The position numbers and the translations under genes were made by a program. DNA of 64,000 nt from JAAYAY01 sp963674575 (lineage in GTDB: Bacteria; Planctomycetota; Planctomycetia; Pirellulales; Thermoguttaceae), in NCBI GenBank assembly GCA_963674575.2, contig CAXXQT010000002.1:1798001-1862000 (forward strand). Direction: 5' to 3'. Under the pieces are notes generated by a model that was given only the letters and a program-made list of their open reading frames with translations, ran no database searches and had not been told where the DNA came from. Of the stretch, positions 33,679 through 42,356 are shown in pieces (the first letter of the stretch is position 1; every line of letters starts with the position of its first letter).

Positions 33679-33796
33679 TCTGGGACACTCCACAAGACGT
33701 GAACTGGACGAGAGATAAGTAATCCTAGCAGTCCGGTCAACCGCCGACAACGCCCTGGGCTGCCTGGGGGTGGTGGACGAAGAAAATCCACCTGTC

Positions 33797-34645
33797 TTAC
33801 AGTTCGAACAAGTCTTCCTTCTCCTGAAGTTCCCGGTCGAGATCTTGGACGAGGGCCACGAAATCGGCCCGGGTTAAGGAGAGGCCCTCAATGGCAGCCT
33901 GCGGAAAGCGGACGACATTTCGGCCGATCGACGTGATTCCCTTCACCGAGCAGGCGTAGTTGGCAATCTCCACGCACTGGACGAGTTTGGAGCTTCCGCC
34001 TCGGCAGCGTGTGGAATCGTGATGGTGAAGAATCGCGTCAGTCACCGGGCGGGGAAAGTGCCATGCGTCGGCCAGTTTCCCGCCCAGTCGGGCATGGTTG
34101 AACCCGATCCGTTCGTTTTCAACTTCCGACAGGGGAGTTTCGTCAGTCACTGCCTCAAGCACCTGGACGAAGAACTCGTTCAGATACTGGTCTTCCAGCA
34201 CGATCCCGAGGTCGTGGAGGAGGCCCGCGAGAAAGACCTCCTCGGGCTCGATCCCGTCGATGCGCATGGCGAGGAGGCGACCGCAGATTCCCACGGAGAC
34301 GAGATGCTTCCACAGGGCGCCTCGCTGGTAGGTCCCGATGGCCACGTCACCCGTGAACAGCTTGCTCACACTGGCCGTCATGGCCAGGTTGCGAACCTCT
34401 TTGAAGCCCAGAAAGGTAATCGCGTGTTGCAGGCTGGTAATTCGTTCGGTTGTGGCGTAGGCGGACGAGTTGACGCAGCGCAGAACCCGCGAGCTGAGGG
34501 CTGCGTCGATCTCCATGGCCTCCTTGAGCTCGATGGCCCCGGATTTGGGATCGCCAGCCACTTCCATGACCCGGGCGGCCACCTGGGGCAGCGTGGAGAT
34601 TTCATAGATGCGGTTGCAGATGCGGTCCAGATCGGGGCGTTCCAT
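33797..34645 (-). CDS. HDOD-domain signalling protein
   Basis: 282 residues. An HDOD domain fills the protein: LPQVAARVMEVAGDPK, IDAALSSRVLRCVNSSAY, LQHAITFLGFKEVRNLAM, VFLAGLLHDLGIVLED and ILHHHDSTRCR. HDOD proteins are catalytically degenerate relatives of HD phosphohydrolases, used in stress and motility signalling. Start at ATG 34645 fits the domain; a GTG at 34696 gives 17 extra residues with no clear ribosome site at either. Divergent from DAHP synthase. Confidence 0.85.
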   Translation of the reverse strand: MERPDLDRICNRIYEISTLPQVAARVMEVAGDPKSGAIELKEAMEIDAALSSRVLRCVNSSAYATTERITSLQHAITFLGFKEVRNLAMTASVSKLFTGDVAIGTYQRGALWKHLVSVGICGRLLAMRIDGIEPEEVFLAGLLHDLGIVLEDQYLNEFFVQVLEAVTDETPLSEVENERIGFNHARLGGKLADAWHFPRPVTDAILHHHDSTRCRGGSSKLVQCVEIANYACSVKGITSIGRNVVRFPQAAIEGLSLTRADFVALVQDLDRELQEKEDLFEL

Positions 34646-34982
34646 GGTTCGTTCGGTCGAGTGGGGGCGCGGAATCCTAAAAAATGGGTTGGTCACCCTC
34701 TGTCATCGACGGAGAGGAACCAAACGCACAAGGAAACCCTTGCCCGCCCGCAGAGCCGGAATGCTCGGCGGTTCGATTTCTGTGGATTTCCACGTTTCGG
34801 AGCGGGGTCCGTGACTTTGGACGCTCATCACGGCGGAGCGTGAAGGCTGCGATTCTTGGTTTTTCAGGTCTCCTGGTCCGATTGGGAGAGCCTTGTCGTT
34901 TGCGAGGCCGCCCGCTATGGTGGGGGTTGGGCGTCCGGCGTTGCCCAACCGTTCTCCGCTTCCCGTTGAAAGCAGTCGCCTT
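34646..34982. promoter_or_regulatory. Divergent intergenic region with hairpin
   Basis: 337 bp between divergent HDOD and aroG-type genes. Positions 34925-34932 (GGTTGGGC) and 34943-34950 (GCCCAACC) form a perfect 8-bp stem with a 10-nt loop, just 33 bp before the aroG start. It may be an operator or an attenuator-like hairpin for aromatic biosynthesis; I saw no Trp- or Tyr-type leader peptide. Confidence 0.4.
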
Positions 34983-36035
34983 ATGCGAAAAGTCTCGGAT
35001 CTTAACGTTGCCTCAAATATTCCCTTGCCCGCACCGGCCCTCATGTTGCATGAGATTGCCCGTAGCGAGAGCCAGGAGGAGTTTGTTGCGCAGTCGCGTC
35101 AGGACATCCACAACATCATCTTCCACGACGATCCCCGGTTGCTGGTCGTTGTCGGCCCCTGCTCGATTCATGACGTGAAGGCGGGGCTCGAATACGCGTC
35201 GCGTCTGCGGGAGTTGAGCGACCGGGTCGGCGACGGGGTCTATCTGGTCATGCGCTGCTACTTCGAGAAGCCGCGAACCACGGTCGGCTGGAAGGGCCTG
35301 ATCATGGATCCGTACCTGGACGGATCCGACGAGATCACCGAGGGACTGCGGATCGCCCGGCGCTTTCTCCGCGACGTGATTGAACTTGGAGTTCCCACGG
35401 CCACGGAATTGCTCGACCCGATCACGCCACAGTATATCGCCGACCTGATCTGCTGGTCGGCGGTTGGGGCGAGAACGACGGAGTCGCAAACCCATCGGCA
35501 GATGGCGTCGGGGTTGTCCATGCCCCTGGGATTCAAGAATGCAACATGCGGCGCGATCACGCCGGCAGTCAATGCGATCCGGGCGGCGGGGCAACCCCAA
35601 ACGTTTTTCGGGATCAGCGGCGACGGCGTGGCGTCGGCCGTTTCCACGACAGGGAACCCGAATTGCCACCTCATCCTGCGGGGTGGTGACTCCGGAGCCA
35701 ACTTCGACGCGCAGCACGTGGCCGAGGCGGAACGGCAATTGACCGAGGCGGGCGTGGACACCGCCATGGTCATCGATTGCAGCCATGGCAACAGCGGGAA
35801 AGACGCCAGCCGCCAGCCGGAAGTGTTGCGCGACGTGGTCGGCCAGCGGACGGGAGGAACGACGTCGATCGTGGGGGTGATGCTGGAAAGCAATCTCCTG
35901 GCGGGGAACCAGTCCTTCCCTCAGCCGCTTAACCAACTTGAATACGGCAAGTCGATCACCGACGCGTGCCTGGGGTGGGAAACAACCGAGGAACTGATTC
36001 TCGAAGTAGCCCGGACCAGGCAGCAGAAGAAGTAA
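34983..36035 (+). CDS. aroG: 3-deoxy-D-arabino-heptulosonate-7-phosphate (DAHP) synthase
   Basis: Condenses phosphoenolpyruvate and erythrose 4-phosphate in the first step of aromatic biosynthesis. 350 residues, class I (AroG/F/H-type): VVVGPCSIHD, MRCYFEKPRTTVGWKG, TATELLDPITPQYIADL, ARTTESQTHRQMASGLSMP, GFKNATCG, LRGGDSG and VIDCSHGNSGKD. All conserved PEP- and metal-binding residues appear present. Start ATG 34983 gives the usual N-terminus; longer in-frame starts from 34893 are unsupported. Feedback regulation type cannot be read from sequence with certainty. Confidence 0.96.
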   Translation: MRKVSDLNVASNIPLPAPALMLHEIARSESQEEFVAQSRQDIHNIIFHDDPRLLVVVGPCSIHDVKAGLEYASRLRELSDRVGDGVYLVMRCYFEKPRTTVGWKGLIMDPYLDGSDEITEGLRIARRFLRDVIELGVPTATELLDPITPQYIADLICWSAVGARTTESQTHRQMASGLSMPLGFKNATCGAITPAVNAIRAAGQPQTFFGISGDGVASAVSTTGNPNCHLILRGGDSGANFDAQHVAEAERQLTEAGVDTAMVIDCSHGNSGKDASRQPEVLRDVVGQRTGGTTSIVGVMLESNLLAGNQSFPQPLNQLEYGKSITDACLGWETTEELILEVARTRQQKK

Positions 36036-36036
36036 A

Positions 36037-36202
36037 TTCGAAGCACGAAATCCGAAATCCGAAACAAATACGAATGTACTAAATACGAATGACCAAAACT
36101 GGGAGCGGCCAAGTCACTTGGGTTGTGGGTTCTGGTTCCCCGTTTCGATCATTTGATATTCGGAATTCGTGCTTGTTTCGGATTTCGTGCTTCGGATTTC
36201 GG
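36037..36202. repeat. Inverted dispersed repeat between aroG and the nuclease gene
   Basis: The left arm (36037-36065, GAAGCACGAAATCCGAAATC) is inverted as the right arm (36175-36202, GATTTCGTGCTTCGGATTTC). The two arms are close to perfect complements over about 25 bp. It is AT-richer than its surroundings and non-coding. Confidence 0.7.
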
Positions 36203-36217
36203 ATTCTCCCCGCGCCA

Positions 36218-37060
36218 CTACTTCGGACTTGGCGCAAGCTCAAGGACGGTGAAAACTGGTCGATGATCCGACGCGACTGGTTCGTCCAGCACGCGGAATT
36301 CGACGGTTTTCCACCGGGACTTGGGGCGAGCGAGGATGTAGTCAATCTGGCGCACCGGTTTCTCGGCCGGGAAGGTGGACTGCACCTGCTCGTTCGCTCG
36401 TTTCCAGGACGAGGCGAGAAGCTGAAGCGTCTTGCTCTCGGGCAGGGCGTTGAGATCGCCGGCCAGCAAGGCGAGGGGCTGCTTGTCGAATACGGGAAGC
36501 TCATTGATGAACTTCACCGAGGCGAGCCGCTCCGATTCGTCCGGGTGATAGTCGAAGTGCGTGGCGAAAAAGAGGAGGGACGCCTTCGAGCCGGGTAGCT
36601 CAATCTCCACCTCCATTACACCCCGTTGTTCGCCGTCGCGAAGGGCCGGTAGGGGATGGTTTTCGTGCCGCTTGATGGGAAGTCGCGAGAGCACGGCATT
36701 GCCGTAATCGCCGCCCTGGTAGCGAATGTTGTTGCCGAAGACGACCTCCAAGCCCGTGAGCTTTGAGAGTTCGCCGGGCTGATCCATGCCTTGCGTGCGT
36801 TTCACTCCGCGATCGACTTCCTGGAGGGCGACCACGTCGGGTTTGACCGACTTGATGACGTCGGCGATCCGCTCGATGTCGAGCGACTTGTCCACGCCCT
36901 CGCCGTGGTGGATGTTGTAGCTCAGCACCCGCAACTGCAGCGGTCCGCTGTCGGTCGTCGGCTCGCCCGCTCGGACAGGCAGAAGGGCGGCACATGCCAG
37001 GAAGATACCAAGAATTCCAATTCTCGCCGTGTTTTTCATAATCATAACCCTGCTTCTCAT
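36218..37060 (-). CDS. Exported endonuclease/exonuclease/phosphatase-family protein
   Basis: 280 residues. N-terminal signal peptide (IGILGIFLACAALLPVRAG) and an EEP fold: LSYNIHHGEG, LQEVDRGVKRTQG, FFATHFDYHPDESER, GDLNALPESK and ASDHRPVF, supplying the metal-binding and catalytic Asp, Asn and His residues. Substrate is not known; family members hydrolyse nucleic acids, inositol phosphates or sphingomyelin. The SD GAGGAG at 37069-37074 overlaps the stop codon of the preceding pectate-lyase-like gene, so the two are coupled. Confidence 0.82.
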   Translation of the reverse strand: MRSRVMIMKNTARIGILGIFLACAALLPVRAGEPTTDSGPLQLRVLSYNIHHGEGVDKSLDIERIADVIKSVKPDVVALQEVDRGVKRTQGMDQPGELSKLTGLEVVFGNNIRYQGGDYGNAVLSRLPIKRHENHPLPALRDGEQRGVMEVEIELPGSKASLLFFATHFDYHPDESERLASVKFINELPVFDKQPLALLAGDLNALPESKTLQLLASSWKRANEQVQSTFPAEKPVRQIDYILARPKSRWKTVEFRVLDEPVASDHRPVFTVLELAPSPK

Positions 37061-37066
37061 GGTTGC

Positions 37067-38512
37067 TTACTCCTCGGTTGCCAGATAACTCGCCAGGGCT
37101 CGCACGTTCGCGACAAAGGTCCGGCAGTCAATGACCCGCTCGGTGGGATCGGAGTCGCCGTAATACTTGAGACGGCCCGACTCCACCCATCGTCCCTGAT
37201 CGTCCAACTTTTTGAGGATGTTCTGGACCTTCTTCTCCATTGCCTGCGACGCCTTGCGCGGTGTCTTTTTCGTCTTGGGCAGAAGGTCGTCTGCGGACAG
37301 CTCCGACACCCGTTGGAATTCCCGCTCAACCGAAGGGATCCAGTTGCTCTGGATAAAACTGTAATGGGTGGGCATGTCGGCGTCGCTGTAGGTGAGTTGG
37401 TAGTCCTTGGTGAAGTAGAGTGGGCGGTTTGTTTGAAGTTCATAGAATCGCACCAACTTGCCGTCGGGACGCAAGGATTTGCGATAATAAGCGAGAGCCC
37501 GGGGGATCGGCTCCAGATACTTTCGGTCGCCCGTATGCCGGTAGATCTGCATCAGGGTTCGCATGACGCCGGCCGCTTCGCCACCAGTGATCGAGGGCGG
37601 TTCGAATTTGCGAGCCCAGGCCGGGTGCATTTCGTGATCGTACTGCTGGGCCCAGCCGGGTTGCGGATCGGGCATCTGGGCCAGGAGCATGAAGTTCCCT
37701 GCCCGCTCCGCCGCCTCGCGATAACGAGGATCCTGGTACACGTCGGCCGCCTCGAACATGACGTCGATCACGTCGGCGATGGCGTTGTCGTTGAACGTGT
37801 AGAAATCGCGATAGTCCACCTTGGGAAACGTCCGCGACCAGCTCTCCGGATAGCTTGCCCGCAGGACCGGAAACTTCTCCGGATCCGGGGGAGCGTTGAA
37901 ACGTTGGGGCCAGGCCCCAATGGGATACTGCACGTCGAGCAGGGTGTTCAGTCCGGCAATTGCCGCCTCGTGAATCGCCGAGTCGGACTGTTTGAGTGTC
38001 ACGTCGAGGGCCATGAGCAGGCGAAGGGCCGCCTGGGTCGTGTTGTCGTCGAGGGTCGTCGTGTTGCTCTGGCGTTTGCCTTCGAGGGCCTCGTCGACGC
38101 GATAGGCGTAACGCCCGCGTTTTTGCTCGCCGAAGACGATTCGATAGTCCCACCCGCCGGAACGCAACTGGCCGCGGACGAGGCAATGGCCGGCCTTGCG
38201 GGCAAGTTCCAGGTAGAATTTGTCGCCCGTGGCCTTGTAGGCGTCGAGAAAGGCGAGGCCGACCGTGGGGGTGCCGGGGGGTTGGACCCACACGGTCTGG
38301 TCATCCGCCTTGCCTTCGCCCTCCCGGGTCTTCAGGTCTTCGCTGTAACGCCACAGGTAGCCGCCCTCGGTGGCAACTTCCGTGGAGAAGAACTGGCAGG
38401 CCTTCTTCAGTCCTGCGGCAGCCTCCTTCCGCAACGGAGCATCTTCTGCACGTGTGACGGCAGCAGCGGCGAATGCAACCACCGCAAGAATCCAGGTGAG
38501 AGAACGGTTCAT
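37067..38512 (-). CDS. Exported pectate-lyase-like (alpha/alpha-barrel) protein
   Basis: 481 residues with a signal peptide (LTWILAVVAFAAAAVTRA). The helical repeat pattern with LDDNTTQAALRLLMAL, GAWPQRFNAPPDPEKFP and DFYTFNDNAIADVIDV matches the pectate lyase family 10-type domain. Expected reaction is beta-elimination of pectin; substrate is inferred. Cotranscribed with the downstream nuclease-family gene. Other (alpha/alpha) toroid glycosidases are an alternative. Confidence 0.75.
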   Translation of the reverse strand: MNRSLTWILAVVAFAAAAVTRAEDAPLRKEAAAGLKKACQFFSTEVATEGGYLWRYSEDLKTREGEGKADDQTVWVQPPGTPTVGLAFLDAYKATGDKFYLELARKAGHCLVRGQLRSGGWDYRIVFGEQKRGRYAYRVDEALEGKRQSNTTTLDDNTTQAALRLLMALDVTLKQSDSAIHEAAIAGLNTLLDVQYPIGAWPQRFNAPPDPEKFPVLRASYPESWSRTFPKVDYRDFYTFNDNAIADVIDVMFEAADVYQDPRYREAAERAGNFMLLAQMPDPQPGWAQQYDHEMHPAWARKFEPPSITGGEAAGVMRTLMQIYRHTGDRKYLEPIPRALAYYRKSLRPDGKLVRFYELQTNRPLYFTKDYQLTYSDADMPTHYSFIQSNWIPSVEREFQRVSELSADDLLPKTKKTPRKASQAMEKKVQNILKKLDDQGRWVESGRLKYYGDSDPTERVIDCRTFVANVRALASYLATEE

Positions 38513-38686
38513 GTTGAACTCCGGCGGTTGGGACCAGGGGGGCTAAGGACGAATGTTTACGGTTGAAGGGGATTATAGTGCGGTCACCGGCGCGAGTTCA
38601 ACAAACGCGACGGAATTGTCGCCGGGCATTTCGGAAGTTGGCTTCCTCGGCTAGGATGCAAGTTGATCTTGCCGTCGGCAAACGCC

Positions 38687-38798
38687 CGTAGCGGTGGCAT
38701 CCTTGCCGTCGAACGTGTCGGAGATGCGAGAAGTGTTACGGCGGCAGGGATGCCACCGCCACTTTGTCACCAACGGCGGCAGGGATGCCACCGCTACG
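38687..38798. repeat. Inverted and direct repeats upstream of the methyltransferase
   Basis: CGTAGCGGTGGCATCCTTGC (38687-38706) is inverted as the copy ending in GCAAGGATGCC-like sequence at 38773-38798 (CGGCAGGGATGCCACCGC), and a direct copy of the latter lies at 38738-38762. Three copies of the same ~22-bp unit. The gap 38513-38817 has no other gene. Confidence 0.75.
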
Positions 38799-38817
38799 TT
38801 TTCTCGAGGAACCATGA

Positions 38818-39447
38818 ATGAGTACGAGCCACTTTGACGAAGCGGCTGCCAATTGGGATGCCGAACCGCGCCGGATTGCCGTGATGAAGGCGATCGGCGA
38901 GAAGATTCTCGCCGTGACGAGCCCGGCCCCCGACGTGACGGTGCTGGACTACGGGTGCGGCACGGGGCTGGTGAGCCTCTATCTGCTTCCCCATGTGGGT
39001 CACATCACCGGCGCCGACAGTTCAACGGGCATGCTGGACGTGTTGCGCGGCAAGATCGCCGAAGGCGGGATTCGGAACATGGAAGCGCTTCCGCTCAACC
39101 TGGAGTGCGACGCCGTCCCCACGTCCCGGTTCGGAATGATCGTGGTGACCATGGCCCTCCATCACATCGCCAGCCTGGAACGAGTCCTCCTGGCGTTCCA
39201 TGAGATGCTCGACCCCGGAGGCGTCCTGTGCGTGGCCGATCTCGATACGGAGCCTGGTACCTTTCACCCGGCAGACGTGTCCAGGAGCGTTCCTCATCAC
39301 GGATTCGATCGCGAGCAGTTCAAAGGCCGGCTTGCCGAAATCGGCTTTTCGGACCTGAAGGACACCACTGCCACGACGATCCGGAAGCCCGTGGAAGGTG
39401 GAGGTGAGGAAGACTTCTCGGTCTTCCTGATCACGGCGAGGCGTTAG
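38818..39447 (+). CDS. Class I SAM-dependent methyltransferase
   Basis: 209 residues. SAM-binding motif I VLDYGCGTGLVSLYL, then ITGADSSTGMLDVLRGK (acidic residue of motif II), MIVVTMALHHI (motif III region) and DPGGVLCVADLD (motif IV/V). Substrate unknown; the small size fits a methyltransf_11-type enzyme. ATG 38818 has GAGG 8 nt upstream. Its 3' end overlaps the convergent downstream gene by 17 bp. Confidence 0.88.
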   Translation: MSTSHFDEAAANWDAEPRRIAVMKAIGEKILAVTSPAPDVTVLDYGCGTGLVSLYLLPHVGHITGADSSTGMLDVLRGKIAEGGIRNMEALPLNLECDAVPTSRFGMIVVTMALHHIASLERVLLAFHEMLDPGGVLCVADLDTEPGTFHPADVSRSVPHHGFDREQFKGRLAEIGFSDLKDTTATTIRKPVEGGGEEDFSVFLITARR

Positions 39448-39967
39448 TCGCCCGCTTCTTTCGTGCCTTGTTCAGCCATTCGGGGGCCGTGGCGTTTTCG
39501 GCGGAATCGTAGCCCGGAATGAAGGGCTTGATGTCGAGGACCGGCGTGCCGTCGAAGGCGTCGGTCTTCTCGATTTCGATCGTGTTGCCTTTGACCGCCA
39601 CGATCTTGCAGAGGGTCAACGCGATCAGATTGGGCCGAACGGGTGAGCGGGTGGCAAAAACTCCGGTGAGCGGATTCTCGCGATTTCCCATCGGGTGGAC
39701 CTGAAGGACGGAACGCTTGGTCGGGTTGTCGTTCTTGTCGAACCACCAGAACAGGAGGAGGTGGGAGTAGCCATCGAGTCCAAGAAGGCCCGCTTCGTAT
39801 TTCTCATCCAGGACGATCAGCGTCCGGTTCTCAACCTTGTGGACTTTTCCGATGGGATGGAGGGCGAAACTCTTCGATTCGAGCGTCTGGGCGGCCTCCT
39901 GCGCAGCGGCCCAGGTGGCGCCCAGGAGAACGATAACAAGGGGAAGGATGCAGTGCAGACTTTTCAT
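39431..39967 (-). CDS. Exported TsaA/TrmO-domain (UPF0066) protein
   Basis: 178 residues. The TsaA-like core is complete: HPIGKVHKVENR, LLLFWWFDKND, ENPLTGVFATRSPVRPNLIA, and DAFDGTPVLDIKPFIPGYDS. TrmO methylates t6A37 in tRNA, a cytoplasmic job, yet this protein starts with a signal peptide (LHCILPLVIVLLGATWAAAQ). So the exported form likely does something else. Start ATG 39967 has GGAG about 6 nt upstream and begins the signal peptide. Confidence 0.78.
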   Translation of the reverse strand: MKSLHCILPLVIVLLGATWAAAQEAAQTLESKSFALHPIGKVHKVENRTLIVLDEKYEAGLLGLDGYSHLLLFWWFDKNDNPTKRSVLQVHPMGNRENPLTGVFATRSPVRPNLIALTLCKIVAVKGNTIEIEKTDAFDGTPVLDIKPFIPGYDSAENATAPEWLNKARKKRATNASP

Positions 39968-40001
39968 GATATTCTCCAAGGAAGCGGGGGCAGGCAGCGT
40001 C

Positions 40002-40304
40002 TCATGAGGGCGACTTTTTCTTGCGTCCGAGAACCATCAAGGCGATCACCAGGGGAATGGCGATGATTGCCCATTTGGGGCGGTAGGCGATAAGCAGCGC
40101 GGCGACGGTGAGCACGGAACCGATCCACGCCGGTAGGCGCGCCAGGTCGGGATAGGCGAGCCAGAGCACACCGCACACGGAACCGACGCGGGTGCAGGCC
40201 GCGTGCAGACCTATGAGGGCCTCAGAGGTTGGCGGCCAGATCCAGAAGAAGACCGCCCCGCTGAGGAGAATGATTGCGCAGATTCCGAGAATGTTGCGTC
40301 GCAT
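40002..40304 (-). CDS. Small three-helix membrane protein
   Basis: 100 residues. Helices at about 5-24 (LGICAIILLSGAVFFWIW), 40-72 (CGVLWLAYPDLARL, GSVLTVAALLIAY) and 78-92 (AIIAIPLVIALMVLG), ending in basic KKKSPS. No family recognised. Follows the TsaA-domain gene on the same strand, 34 bp away. Confidence 0.6.
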   Translation of the reverse strand: MRRNILGICAIILLSGAVFFWIWPPTSEALIGLHAACTRVGSVCGVLWLAYPDLARLPAWIGSVLTVAALLIAYRPKWAIIAIPLVIALMVLGRKKKSPS

Positions 40305-40430
40305 GAAGAACCAAGGGGCTGACGCTCTGTCGCGTTTCCAAATAGGGGTGTGTCTTGATGCAGCCTGTTGACGCCGGCTGACAGGCAGGGAGGTGGAGTC
40401 CAGAATTCAAAGCTTGACAGAGCACTTGCC

Positions 40431-42356
40431 CTAAATCTGGTCGAGCAGGTCGAGCCATCGCAGGATGGCGGCGTAATCGTGGCCGGTCAGTGCCCCCGAC
40501 TGCCCAGGGTAGGAGACGACGATGACGGGCAGGCCGCCTTTGCGGAGCGATTCGGCGACCTGCGCCGAGTATTTCACCAGCCTACCCTTCTCGGCGTGCC
40601 CGATCAACAAGCCGAACCGGTTCTCCGGGGCATCCAAGATGGGGGAACCGGCAAGCCGGGCATCGAAGGTCACGCACCCGCTCAGTTCTTCCCGCTCGCG
40701 CGTGGCTGTCCGGTAAGCGAGAGTGCCGCCACCGGCACGGCCGCCCACGACGATCCGGCGCGGAGCCAGCGAGAACCGGCTGCGGCAAAGTCGAAGAACA
40801 TCACGGACGAGTTCCTGCTCACTTGGCAACCAACGACGGTTGTCGGATGGCTCGACCAGGACCACGATCACGCCGCGTCCGTCGGCGTGTTCTTGCCAAT
40901 GCTCCAGGTCGCTAGGCTTGTCTGTCGGAGAACGCAGCCAAACGAGCAGCCCGTGGGGGACCTTTTCTGAATACGCCTTGGGAAGATAGGCCTCGATCTT
41001 GTTCTTCCATTGGGGAAGGGCCAACGAAACCGTTTGCCCGGCCGTCGCTTCAGGGTCGAGCGAGCGGACAGGCAGATTGTCGGGTAGCGTCGTCGCTGAC
41101 GGCGCGAGCACCGCTTCCAGCTTCCTGCGATCATTTTCACGCACGATTTCAAGCGTGACCGTTTCTCCGGCCTTTCGTCGCGAGAGTCGGCTGCGAAGTT
41201 CGCCGGAATCGGCCATTGCCTGGCCATCAAGGGAGACGATCCGATCTCCGGCGACGATTCCGCCCTTGGCCGCCGGGCTGTCAGGAACCGATGCCCGAAC
41301 GGCAACGCCGGGCATCTTTCCTGATTTGCGCTCGGGCAGAATTCCCAAAACGGGGCAGCGGTATGGCTCAAGGTGGTCAGCCAGGGTGGCCTTGCACTCA
41401 AGCGTCTCCTCGCCCCGGCGAACCAGCATGTCGAAGGGATCGCCCGCATAACGTGCGGCAAGTTCGTACTTCAATTCGCTTGCACGGGCGACAGTCCGGT
41501 CGCCCACGCGCACGATCCGGTCGCCTTTCTTGAGCCCTGCCTTCTCGGCGGGGCCGTTAGGATGGACGGCGCGGACCACGGCCGGTCCGCTCATGGCCAC
41601 GGATTTCTCGAAAACCACGCCGAGCAATCCGGCACGCAGATCCTTCCCGGACCGGAGGCGGCTCACGGCCGTCAGCAGGCGATCGCTCGAAACAGCGAAA
41701 CCGATCCCGGAATCGTACCATTCTACGCCGGCGACTTCGTCGTCGGACATGGGGGACATGGGCACGAGCAGGCCGAGCACGTTGCCCTTCAGATCGATCA
41801 GGGGCCCGCCGTAGTTGTTCGGTGAAACGGCGGCGTCTGTTTGCACGGCTTTGCCCCAAACTCGCTGGACGGCGCTGATAATCCCCACCGCCACGTTGGG
41901 TTGCTCCACGTCGAAGGCCTTGCCCACGGCAATGGCCCACTGGCCGACGCGGGGCTTCTCGGACAGGGCGAGACTTGCTGCGGCAGCCGGCTCGTTACCT
42001 TCCAGTTTCAAGAGGGAGACCTTGAGTTGGTGATCGGTTGCCACGAGGCGGGCCGCACGGCGCTGTCCGCCGGACAGTCGGACGAGGATTCCCGACGGGG
42101 CGTGGGCGAAGTTGATCGAACTCGACAGTACGTAGCCTTCCCGGTCGATGACGAGCCCCGTCGTCGGGCCGGTGGGAACCGCAAGGCCGCCGATTTCGGC
42201 GGCGCCGCCAACGGTTTCAATCTGAACGACGCAGGGAGCGACGCGGGCGACCGCATCACGGACGGGAGCCTGAAGGCTCGGGTCGAAATTGCCGGCCGCG
42301 GCCGGGCTCGATACAAGCAGGAGCAGAAGGGCGGTTACCAGAAGGGGACGAATCAT
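40431..42356 (-). CDS. Exported HtrA-like pseudoprotease with two PDZ domains and a dead esterase-like domain
   Basis: 641 residues. Signal peptide (LLVTALLLLLVSSPAAAG), trypsin-like domain, PDZ1 (about 242-325), PDZ2 (about 335-418), then an alpha/beta-hydrolase-like domain. All three triad positions are altered: the His position of GYVLTNFHV reads GYVLSSSI (I81), the Asp position of GDVALIKL reads KVSLLKL (K112) and the Ser of PGNSGGPL reads PNNYGGPL (Y182). In the second domain the nucleophile elbow GxSxG reads GRAGG (A541). Proteolysis and esterolysis are unlikely; scaffold or sensor role inferred. Last gene of the 13-gene operon, joined to the upstream gene by a TGA/ATG overlap. Confidence 0.78.
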   Translation of the reverse strand: MIRPLLVTALLLLLVSSPAAAGNFDPSLQAPVRDAVARVAPCVVQIETVGGAAEIGGLAVPTGPTTGLVIDREGYVLSSSINFAHAPSGILVRLSGGQRRAARLVATDHQLKVSLLKLEGNEPAAAASLALSEKPRVGQWAIAVGKAFDVEQPNVAVGIISAVQRVWGKAVQTDAAVSPNNYGGPLIDLKGNVLGLLVPMSPMSDDEVAGVEWYDSGIGFAVSSDRLLTAVSRLRSGKDLRAGLLGVVFEKSVAMSGPAVVRAVHPNGPAEKAGLKKGDRIVRVGDRTVARASELKYELAARYAGDPFDMLVRRGEETLECKATLADHLEPYRCPVLGILPERKSGKMPGVAVRASVPDSPAAKGGIVAGDRIVSLDGQAMADSGELRSRLSRRKAGETVTLEIVRENDRRKLEAVLAPSATTLPDNLPVRSLDPEATAGQTVSLALPQWKNKIEAYLPKAYSEKVPHGLLVWLRSPTDKPSDLEHWQEHADGRGVIVVLVEPSDNRRWLPSEQELVRDVLRLCRSRFSLAPRRIVVGGRAGGGTLAYRTATREREELSGCVTFDARLAGSPILDAPENRFGLLIGHAEKGRLVKYSAQVAESLRKGGLPVIVVSYPGQSGALTGHDYAAILRWLDLLDQI

